Positions 57,670-64,000 of a stretch of DNA of 64,000 bases are shown in pieces. The DNA comes from Marinobacterium rhizophilum DSM 18822 (GTDB lineage Bacteria > Pseudomonadota > Gammaproteobacteria > Pseudomonadales > Balneatricaceae), in assembly GCF_000378045.1 (NCBI RefSeq), contig NZ_KB899092.1, forward strand, positions 62,001 through 126,000. Direction: 5' to 3'. A program made the position numbers and the translations under genes. Each line of letters begins with the position of its first letter. Position 1 is the stretch's first letter. Below the pieces are notes generated by a model that worked only from the letters and a program-made list of their open reading frames with translations, made no database searches and was not told where the DNA came from.

Positions 57670-58707
57670 TTAAACAGTCGGGGTGCCTGCTTGTGCAGTT
57701 TGAACCTGGTTGCGCCCCTGGGACTTGGCCCGATACAGGGCGCTGTCGGCACGACCAATAAAGTCTTCCGCCGTTTCGCCCGCGCGATATTGGGTGACGC
57801 CGAAGGACGCGGTGATGGAACTGATGGCTTCACCTGACTTTTTCAGCTTGATACGGATAGCCTGAATCTTGTCGCGCAGGTTTTCAGCCAGGGCAATACC
57901 CCTGTCGAGCGTATCGCCGGGTAGAAGAATGGCAAATTCCTCGCCGCCAAAGCGTACCGAGAGCAGCGGTTCCGAGGTATTCTCCAACAACAGCTTGCCC
58001 ACGTATTGCAGCACCTTGTCACCCATGAGGTGACCGTACTGGTCGTTGAAATTCTTGAAGAAGTCGATATCCAGCAGCACGATAGTGGTCTTGACGCCAT
58101 CTGGGCTGCTGATCAGTTGCTGCAGTTCAGTGTCAAACACGCGGCGGTTGAATAACCCCGTGAGAGGGTCGATACGGGCATCCTGCCGAGTGCGTTGCAG
58201 TTCAGCCTTGAGCGTGGCTATTTCAGCCTGGGCGTCATCGATACGCGTCTGGAACGCGCGTGTGGTGGCACTGATCGCTTCGGTGTTGAGGGCGAGGTTA
58301 TTGATAATGGATTCCAGCGGCAGTGCACTGTTTTTCCCGCCAGTCAGGGCGCTGAGGCTGTCCTGCAGGACTTCGCTGTAATCGCAGGTGCGCCGGGCGG
58401 TTTCGTGGGCGTGATCGTTGAGATCATTCATCAGTGCGATGAGGCTGCTTTGAATATCCTTGGCGGATTCAAGTTCATCCTTGATCATGTGTTCGCGGAA
58501 CAGCTGCTCGCTCACCATGACCGGGCAGGTACCGTAGGTGGTCACCGTTTTGTCCAGCACGGTATTGAGTTCGGGCATGCGCTCGGAAACGTAGGTATAC
58601 CAAAGGGCGTAGTTCAGCGGATTGGGCGGTATGTTGAACTTGACCATCAAGGGGATGGCTCGACGCAGATAGTCTGCCGCCTGGTTGGAATTCTCCGCGA
58701 ATTTCAT
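57670..58707 (-). CDS. Diguanylate cyclase (GGDEF), soluble
   Basis: 345 residues. There is no membrane segment; residues 1-175 are helical with a coiled coil (IDDAQAEIATLKAELQRT). The cyclase domain starts at DPLTGLFNRRVFD, and the active site is RFGGEEF, a functional GGEEF version. The residues five positions upstream are SEPL and not RxxD, so the inhibitory I-site is missing and product feedback is unlikely. Ribosome binding site AAGGAT. It makes cyclic di-GMP and lies 3 kb from the HD-GYP gene. Confidence 0.93.
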   Translation of the reverse strand: MKFAENSNQAADYLRRAIPLMVKFNIPPNPLNYALWYTYVSERMPELNTVLDKTVTTYGTCPVMVSEQLFREHMIKDELESAKDIQSSLIALMNDLNDHAHETARRTCDYSEVLQDSLSALTGGKNSALPLESIINNLALNTEAISATTRAFQTRIDDAQAEIATLKAELQRTRQDARIDPLTGLFNRRVFDTELQQLISSPDGVKTTIVLLDIDFFKNFNDQYGHLMGDKVLQYVGKLLLENTSEPLLSVRFGGEEFAILLPGDTLDRGIALAENLRDKIQAIRIKLKKSGEAISSITASFGVTQYRAGETAEDFIGRADSALYRAKSQGRNQVQTAQAGTPTV

Positions 58708-59023
58708 AGGTATCCTTCTTCGGTCCGACGGATATGACGTGAATGCCCCATTTTAGCGCCGGTGTCGGCGCCGATATTTCGGGCGCAGGCCGGTACTATA
58801 AAAGACTTTCCGTGTTCAGTACCAGTGATCGGAATGTCACACATCGCTAACGTACCAGCTATTGCGTCTGAAATGGAACCGGTTGGCGCGAGGAAAGCAC
58901 GCATTTCCGAACCTTGCCGAACCTTGCCGAACCTTGTTCAGGTGATTGATCTGCTTGGCAGGCTTGTCTTTGCGCGGGCATACAGGGACTATCCTTAGTA
59001 GGCAAGCTCCGGGGGAGGTGCAC
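58708..59023. other. 316-base divergent intergenic region
   Basis: It separates the minus-strand cyclase gene from the plus-strand L,D-transpeptidase gene. It contains the tandem repeat at 58907-58936 and presumably both promoters. No gene is supported; an open frame from 58946 runs into the transpeptidase. Confidence 0.6.
58907..58936 (+). repeat. Three tandem copies of a 10-base repeat
   Basis: CCGAACCTTG is repeated three times without spacing (58907-58916, 58917-58926, 58927-58936). It is 88 bases before the L,D-transpeptidase start. The 10-base period equals about one helical turn, so copy-number change could alter promoter spacing. Confidence 0.75.
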
Positions 59024-60307
59024 GTGACAAGACGAACGAGGGTTGAGGCTGTGCTAAGCGCTGTGGTGCTCAGCGGGCTGATCAGCGCGAACAGCCTGGC
59101 GCAGTCTATGACAGGGACCAGCGCAGCGAACACGCTGCACGGCCAGGCAGCGGGTCGGGTTGGAATGTTTTCGCCGGCGCAGGGACATTTCGAGTCTCTC
59201 GATGAGGCGATTGAGCACTACCGCGCCCTGGCGCTGGAATACCGCTGGCCGCCTATTATCCCGACGGGATCCCTTCGCCTGGGAGACAGTCATCCGGTGG
59301 TGGCCGATATTCGCAATCGCCTGATACTGCTGGGGGATATGGCTTCAGGTGTTGCCCCGGCTGAATCCTGGCTGTTTGATGCCCCGCTGCAAGCGGCGCT
59401 GGAGCGGTTTCAGCGTCGTCACGGCCTGGAGGTGGATGGTATCCTGGGGCGCAACACGCGCGCGGCGCTGGAGGTGGAGCCGGGCGAGCGTTATCGGCAA
59501 TTGCAGCTGAACCGAGAACGCCTGTTGCAGTTCGAGGCGCAGCGCGGGGCTCAGAACACCTATGTAGTGGTTAATATCCCGGCTTTTGAAATGCGTTATG
59601 TCGAAGCCGGAGCGCCGGTTCTGCAAATGCGTGCCATCGTGGGCAAGCTCAAGGCGCGAACGCCGCTGGTGGCCAGTCAGATTGAATCCCTGGAACTGAA
59701 CCCGGATTGGAACGTGCCCAGTGGCATTGCCTATCGGGACATCGTGCCTGATATGCAGCGCTCCCCCGATTACCTGTCCAGCAAGGGGCTTGAGCTGGTT
59801 GTTGGTCACGGTGCCTCCATGCGATCCTTGCCGTTGAGTGAGCTGGATTTCGAGCGGCTCTATCATGGCCCGCAGCCGCAGCAACGTTTCTGGCAGGCAC
59901 CGGGACCCAACAACCCGCTCGGTCAGCTGAAATTCAATTTTCCCAATTCTTATCTGGTGTACATGCACGGCACACCCAGTGCTGGGCTGTTCGAAAAGCC
60001 GGTGCGTAACTTCAGTTCGGGCTGTATTCGTATCGAGTATCCGGACCAGCTCGCCAGGCGCCTGTTCGGACTGGCGGGTGGAAACGACGGGAGTGAGTCC
60101 GTGTCGCGGCTGGAGCGCGAGATAGCCAGGGGCGAAAATCGGGTGTTGTCATTGCCTAGTCCGGTGCCGGTCTATACCACGTACTGGACCGCCTGGCTGG
60201 CGGATGACGGCCAGGTGCAGTTCCGCGATGACCTCTATGGCTATGACGCCGACGCCGGTACGGGTTCCGTGCCGGCTGATCAGCACGCCAGGGTGATGGG
60301 GCCCTGA
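59024..60307 (+). CDS. L,D-transpeptidase (LdtD/YcbB-like)
   Basis: 427 residues from a GTG at 59024, after GGGGGAGG; the open frame to 58946 is not coding. A signal peptide ends near NSLAQS. A peptidoglycan-binding domain (LEVDGILGRNTRAALEVE, about 150-170) precedes the YkuD catalytic domain, with the nucleophile C334 in NFSSGCIRIE. The enzyme makes 3-3 cross-links in peptidoglycan in the periplasm. It is of the longer YcbB type. Confidence 0.92.
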   Translation: MTRRTRVEAVLSAVVLSGLISANSLAQSMTGTSAANTLHGQAAGRVGMFSPAQGHFESLDEAIEHYRALALEYRWPPIIPTGSLRLGDSHPVVADIRNRLILLGDMASGVAPAESWLFDAPLQAALERFQRRHGLEVDGILGRNTRAALEVEPGERYRQLQLNRERLLQFEAQRGAQNTYVVVNIPAFEMRYVEAGAPVLQMRAIVGKLKARTPLVASQIESLELNPDWNVPSGIAYRDIVPDMQRSPDYLSSKGLELVVGHGASMRSLPLSELDFERLYHGPQPQQRFWQAPGPNNPLGQLKFNFPNSYLVYMHGTPSAGLFEKPVRNFSSGCIRIEYPDQLARRLFGLAGGNDGSESVSRLEREIARGENRVLSLPSPVPVYTTYWTAWLADDGQVQFRDDLYGYDADAGTGSVPADQHARVMGP

Positions 60308-60335
60308 TGCGAGCCAGATAAAATGGGTTCGTTTG

Positions 60336-60941
60336 CTATAACGCAGTCAGGCGCGTGCCGGGCAGCGAAGCCAGGCGCCGCTCGAGCACCTCGGCCTCAT
60401 CGGCGCTCAGTTCCAGCAAAATTCTCAGTTGATCCTGCCATTGGCGCTCAATCACCCGCACATTCAGTTGCTGCATCAGGTGCTCCAGGGGGCCGGTCAG
60501 CGCATGGGGCGCGAGCAACTGGTAGGTTTGGCTAAAAACCCGCGTTTCGGTGGGGAGGCTTGCCAGGCATTCCTGCACCGCCTGGCTGTATGCCCGCACC
60601 AGGCCCCCGGCCCCCAGTTTGATGCCGCCGAAATAGCGGCTAACCACCAGGGTAATTTCGCCTAATGCCGAATGGGTCAGTACATTGAGCATCGGTTTGC
60701 CTGCGGTGCCGCGCGGCTCTCCGTCATCGCTGCAGTTCCACAGGTTGTAATCCCCGGGTGCGCCGGCAACGTAACACCAGCAATGGTGATTGGCATCGGG
60801 GTAGCGGCCGCGTACCTGGGCGATAAATTCGTTGGCGGCCTCCTGGCCGGCGGTGGGTGCTGCCTGGCAAATAAACAGGCTGCGCTTGATTTCAAGTGTG
60901 ACCGCATGCTGCTGGGCAGGGCGCAGGTAGCTTTCAGGCAT
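60336..60941 (-). CDS. yigZ: YigZ-family (IMPACT) protein
   Basis: 201 residues from the ATG at 60941; the open frame upstream belongs to the cation efflux gene. Hallmarks: NHHCWCYVAG, DDGEPRGTAGKPML, and VVSRYFGGIKLGAGGLVRAYS. The family is widely conserved and of unclear biochemical role (YigZ/Impact fold, DUF1949 C-terminus). The ATG overlaps the end of the efflux gene by eight bases (ATGCCTGA), so the two are coupled. Confidence 0.93.
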   Translation of the reverse strand: MPESYLRPAQQHAVTLEIKRSLFICQAAPTAGQEAANEFIAQVRGRYPDANHHCWCYVAGAPGDYNLWNCSDDGEPRGTAGKPMLNVLTHSALGEITLVVSRYFGGIKLGAGGLVRAYSQAVQECLASLPTETRVFSQTYQLLAPHALTGPLEHLMQQLNVRVIERQWQDQLRILLELSADEAEVLERRLASLPGTRLTAL

Positions 60942-62088
60942 CGCCTGGGGACAGCCACAGTCTGATACTGGAGAACCAGTAATGCTGCTGCAGGTGATCA
61001 CGCAGTGCCTGTTGAACTGCGTTGCCGGAGAGTCCGCAGCGGGCGAGCAGGGCATTGTCCACTTTCAGCTCCAGCTCAATGCGGGCCTTGATGTAGTACA
61101 GCGACAGCTGTTCCCACTGCAATTGCGGATGCACTTCGGTCATCGCGTCCTTCAGGGCCTGCTCGACCTCGGCCCGCAGGGGAAGCGTGTCACAGTAAAG
61201 TCGCAGGTTGTCGTTGTACGTGTCGATGTGGAAGATGATATCGCCGATATCGTCAAACCGGGTTTTCAGGATGCGCACTGCGGTGTCGCCGATATAATGG
61301 CCTTCCGAGGCGCTGAGGTGGCTTTCAACCTGGATATGCATTTCCAGCAGGCTCTGGCCGCCCATGAGTCGAGTCTTCAGGCTATGCACGCTGATTACGC
61401 CATCGACATCCCGTACAGCTTGTTCCAGTTCGCGCACCTGCTGTTCCGGCAGGGCAGTATCAACCAGTTCCTTGATACTTTTCCAGGTCAGATCCCAGCC
61501 AATCTTGGCAATCAGTAACGCGACCAGCACGGCGGTGAGCGCATCGAGCCAGATCCAGCCGAGCATGGCGCCGCCAATACCGATCAGCACCACGATGGAC
61601 GAAAATGCATCGCTGCGGCTATGCCAGGCGTTGGCAATGATGAGATCTGACTTGAGGCGTTTTCCGGCGGCCAGGGTGTAACGGTAAATCCACTCCTTGC
61701 TGACGATGGAACATGCAGCAACGATCAGTGCGGGCCATTCTGGAATCTGCAGCGTCTCGCCACTGAACATCAGCCCGACGCTGTTGTAAGCCATGGCGCC
61801 GGCAACGGCTATCAGCAGGGCGCCGAGCATGACCGTGCCGGCAGTCTCGAAACGTGCATGCCCCCAGGGGTGGTCCTCGTCGGGTTCCTGATGCGATACA
61901 CGCAGAACGAGCACGACCATAAAGTCCGTTGCCAGATCCGACAGTGAATGTACGCCATCGGCAATCAGGGCGTGGGAATGTGAAACCACGCCGACAAGAA
62001 TCTTGGCGATGCCGAGGATGGCGTCCAGAAGACTGCCGACCAGTGTTACCTTCTGCGCTTCGCGCTGGCGTTGTTGAGCTGTGTACAT
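60934..62088 (-). CDS. Cation diffusion facilitator (FieF-like) transporter
   Basis: 384 residues. There are six membrane segments in the first 210 residues, with HALIADGVHSLSDLATDFMV (metal-binding DxxxD-like) and HSRSDAFSSIVVLIG. The cytoplasmic C-terminal domain continues with VISVHSLKTRLMGG and HIQVESH. It exports divalent cations such as Zn or Fe against H+. A longer C-terminal tail than FieF (about 300 aa) adds about 80 residues. Transcribed ahead of yigZ in one unit. Confidence 0.9.
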   Translation of the reverse strand: MYTAQQRQREAQKVTLVGSLLDAILGIAKILVGVVSHSHALIADGVHSLSDLATDFMVVLVLRVSHQEPDEDHPWGHARFETAGTVMLGALLIAVAGAMAYNSVGLMFSGETLQIPEWPALIVAACSIVSKEWIYRYTLAAGKRLKSDLIIANAWHSRSDAFSSIVVLIGIGGAMLGWIWLDALTAVLVALLIAKIGWDLTWKSIKELVDTALPEQQVRELEQAVRDVDGVISVHSLKTRLMGGQSLLEMHIQVESHLSASEGHYIGDTAVRILKTRFDDIGDIIFHIDTYNDNLRLYCDTLPLRAEVEQALKDAMTEVHPQLQWEQLSLYYIKARIELELKVDNALLARCGLSGNAVQQALRDHLQQHYWFSSIRLWLSPGDA

Positions 62089-62491
62089 TACAGATCCATT
62101 GATAATAAGAGCGCTAATAGTAGCGGCTGGGACGGGCCGCGGGCCAGTCCTGTAAAGTAGAAGATACAGTCAGGTTCAGTACGGTTGGCACCCGCAGCTA
62201 ACCTGTCTCAGAAAATTTACATAGCAAAATCGACATCAAACAGGCCGAATATCACCTTTATTCTAAAAATAGCGTATAACTCGTTGTTTTAGCGTAAAAA
62301 ACACTACTGTTCAAAAAGTAATCAATCTGTGTCAGGCAGCGGTATCTCGGGGCGGTTGGAGGGTATTTTTCCGCTCACCCACACACTTATCCACAGTAGG
62401 TGTGGGTATAACGTTGCAGCCCTGTAACAATGGGCTTGTGGATGCTTTTGTCGGGGTTCTGGCTCAGCACAGGCCCCGCCATGGGCGATCG
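62089..62491. other. 403-base AT-rich intergenic region
   Basis: It separates queE (minus) from the cation efflux gene (minus), whose promoter must lie here. It holds the DnaA-box inverted repeat at 62377-62407 and an AT-rich stretch from 62216 to 62325. No gene is supported. Confidence 0.6.
62377..62407. repeat. Inverted repeat enclosing a DnaA-box-like sequence
   Basis: ACCCACAC (62377-62384) and GTGTGGGT (62400-62407) are perfect 8-bp arms; the 15-base loop contains TTATCCACA (62387-62395), an exact DnaA-box consensus. It lies 85 bases past the queE stop. A single box is not an origin. It could be a DnaA-titration or regulatory site, or a coincidental hairpin. Confidence 0.55.
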
Positions 62492-63124
62492 TCAATCGAT
62501 CCCCAGAATCTTGTGGGTTTGCAGGCTCAGCTTCCACTGCGGATGATCCAGACAGTACTGCACGCAGCGCCGACGGTTGGCGTCAGCGTCGGGCCCGTCC
62601 AGCGGTTGCAGGTAGAAGTGCTCGAAGTCCAGTGCAGCAAAACGCTCGGGCGGTGCCAGCAGTTGCGGGTACACCAGCTTGAGCTCCTGCCCGGTGGTGA
62701 CCACCAGCTCGGTATTGGCCTTGGGGCTCAGGCAGGTCCAGTCGATACCGGCGGGCAGGGGTTTGGTGCCGTTGGTTTCGATAGCGATCTCAAAGCCTGC
62801 GGCCTTGAAGGCATCGATCAGGGTGGCGTCGAGTTGCAGCGCTGGCTCGCCACCGGTGCACACCAGGTAGGGCGTGCCCTGATCCGGGTCTGGCCAGAGC
62901 GCGAATGCGGCGTCTGCCAGTGCAGCGGCGGTGGCAAATTTTCCCCCGTTCTGACCATCGGTGCCGACGAAGTCAGTGTCGCAGAAATCGCAGATGGCGC
63001 TGCTGCGATCCTGCTCACGTCCCGACCAGAGGTTGCAGCCCGCAAAGCGGCAGAACACGGCTGGACGCCCGGCCTGGGCGCCTTCGCCCTGCAGGGTATA
63101 GAACATCTCTTTAACGCTGTACAT
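62492..63124 (-). CDS. queE: 7-carboxy-7-deazaguanine synthase QueE
   Basis: 210 residues from MYSVKEMFYTLQGEG at 63124 (GGAGATCCC upstream); the longer frame to 63247 runs through the palindrome upstream. The radical SAM cluster is C30-(14 residues)-C45-(2)-C48 (AICDFCDTD), the CX14CX2C spacing known for the Burkholderia-type QueE. It then has TGGEPALQLD (GGE motif). It converts 6-carboxy-tetrahydropterin to 7-carboxy-7-deazaguanine, in the path to preQ0 and queuosine. Confidence 0.94.
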   Translation of the reverse strand: MYSVKEMFYTLQGEGAQAGRPAVFCRFAGCNLWSGREQDRSSAICDFCDTDFVGTDGQNGGKFATAAALADAAFALWPDPDQGTPYLVCTGGEPALQLDATLIDAFKAAGFEIAIETNGTKPLPAGIDWTCLSPKANTELVVTTGQELKLVYPQLLAPPERFAALDFEHFYLQPLDGPDADANRRRCVQYCLDHPQWKLSLQTHKILGID

Positions 63125-63182
63125 GGGATCTCCGGTACTGTGGGGGCTGTGCAGGCACGGCCGGTCAATCGGTAACGCTGTG

Positions 63183-63242
63183 ACAGCCGTCAGTGACGGC
63201 GTTGCATGGCGTTTTTTAACGCCGTTGCATATTGACGGCTGT
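63183..63242. repeat. Nested inverted repeat in the rdgC-queE gap
   Basis: Outer arms ACAGCCGTCA (63183-63192) and TGACGGCTGT (63233-63242) are perfect over 10 bp. Inner arms ACGGCGTT (63196-63203) and AACGCCGT (63218-63225) are perfect over 8 bp. A third hairpin GGCGTT/AACGCC lies at 63208-63223, sharing the inner right arm, so two foldings compete. It sits 60 bases ahead of the queE start on the minus strand, behind rdgC. Confidence 0.6.
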
Positions 63243-63265
63243 GCCAACCGGCGCTGCGTGACCTG

Positions 63266-64000
63266 TCAGGTTGCGCCCTGAACTTCGCCGCCAAATGCAT
63301 TCAGTAGATCCGGAATCAGGCGCGTCAGTTCCAGGCCCAGCTGGGCGACGTCGGCATCAAAGCGGGCCAGTTCATCGTCAGCAACATCCTGCTGGCGTTC
63401 CTGGAACTGATCCGTCTGCTTGATACGGTGCACGCTGAGATCCTCATGCAGCAGAAAGCGCAGGTTTTCGTCCCACTCCAGTGCGAGTTTGGCGACGCGT
63501 TTGCCGGCTTCGAGATGGGCAACAATCTCGCTGCTGGTCAGGTCCTGGCCCTTGATACGAATGACGCCCCCTTCCACCAGATTGTCCTTGAGCTCGCACT
63601 CGTCGAGCAATTGCAAGGATGCTGGCAACGGCTGCTGCTGTTCCAGCCAGTGACTCATGACCGCGGCGGGGGACTGCTTGACGTCCGTAAGAATGACCGG
63701 CAGTGAGCCCAGGCTGTTACGCAGCTGGCTGAGCAGGTCCTCGGCGCTCTTGTGGCTTGATGCATCGACCAGCATCAGGCCCGCCTGGGGGGCGATCAGG
63801 GCATAGGTCTGCTGGCGTTTGGTGAAGGCGCGGGGCAGCAGGTCGAGAATGATTTCGTCCTTGAGCTGGGTACGCTCGCGACGATAGACCTTGCGTGCCT
63901 GTTCGTGTTCTATCTGCTCGACCTTTTCTTCCAGTGACTGGCGCACGACGCCGGAAGGCAGAATCTTTTCTTCCTTTTGGGTGCAGATCAGGTAATAGCC
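63266..64000 (-). CDS. rdgC: Recombination-associated protein RdgC (5' end missing)
   Basis: The frame is open to the window edge; 245 codons including the stop are present of about 300 residues. The part seen begins GYYLICTQKEEKILPSG and continues with SLEEKVEQIEHEQARKVYRRERTQLKDE and WDENLRFLLHEDLSVHRIK. These are RdgC features. The ring-shaped dimer binds dsDNA and limits RecA. The true start lies beyond base 64000. Confidence 0.92.
   Translation of the reverse strand, partial: GYYLICTQKEEKILPSGVVRQSLEEKVEQIEHEQARKVYRRERTQLKDEIILDLLPRAFTKRQQTYALIAPQAGLMLVDASSHKSAEDLLSQLRNSLGSLPVILTDVKQSPAAVMSHWLEQQQPLPASLQLLDECELKDNLVEGGVIRIKGQDLTSSEIVAHLEAGKRVAKLALEWDENLRFLLHEDLSVHRIKQTDQFQERQQDVADDELARFDADVAQLGLELTRLIPDLLNAFGGEVQGAT

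Noticed and set aside
62377-62407. Possible replication origin
   Set aside because: One DnaA box only; no dnaA/dnaN/gyrB context and no clustered boxes or AT-rich unwinding element beside it.

Overview
The window looks like a chromosomal segment from a moderately GC-rich gammaproteobacterium of the Oceanospirillaceae/Pseudomonadales type, Marinobacterium-like. This assignment is an inference. It rests on minDE, a long (1612 aa) NAD-glutamate dehydrogenase, sbcDC, rhlE, hrpB, mtgA, the yihY/arsC/wrbA/DUF2069 neighbourhood known from Pseudomonas, queE, and rdgC. I see no tRNA, rRNA, CRISPR, prophage or insertion sequence. Most of the window is ordinary housekeeping DNA, densely packed on both strands.

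Layout. 1-16 kb: the end of minD, then minE, hrpB with a coupled unknown gene, a PqiA-like membrane protein, a 3D-domain exported protein, the NAD-glutamate dehydrogenase, mtgA and the overlapping pair sbcD-sbcC. 16-21 kb: a small winged-helix protein, rhlE, a divergent VOC/ABM oxygenase-fold pair, and an orphan 585-aa P-loop protein. 21-31.5 kb: an accessory catabolic cluster. A GntR regulator and two amidohydrolases lie on the minus strand. A complete family-5 (Dpp/Opp-type) ABC importer and a flavin reductase-like gene lie on the plus strand. The divergent region carries a perfect -35 box followed by an inverted repeat that fits a repressor site. The likely job is regulated uptake and hydrolysis of an unidentified nitrogenous small molecule. 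One amidohydrolase has lost the HxH metal motif.

31.5-39.5 kb: a small membrane protein, an ACP phosphodiesterase, an NhaC-type antiporter, topB, a TSUP transporter, two small proteins (one DUF1127-like, not in the usual gene size range) around an AT-rich region, and a ferritin-like diiron protein. 39.5-46 kb: a secreted protein, an OmpR-type regulator and a hybrid histidine kinase probably co-transcribed, preceded by an 867-aa ABC exporter-like protein. All catalytic motifs of its nucleotide-binding domain are degenerate, and the domain is split by about 270 extra residues. This is the most unusual protein in the window. 46-51 kb: a LysR regulator, then a tight operon arsC-like/wrbA-like/DUF2069/SufS-SufE fusion, with yihY and an acylphosphatase gene divergent from it. 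52-64 kb: an HD-GYP sensor, proS, DUF523, a diguanylate cyclase, an L,D-transpeptidase, yigZ overlapping a cation efflux gene, queE, and the 3' part of rdgC running off the end.

Several intergenic regions hold clear inverted repeats: downstream of rhlE, upstream of queE, in the glutamate dehydrogenase promoter, and around a DnaA-box-like sequence near 62.4 kb. All functions are assigned from motifs read by eye; no database search was run.
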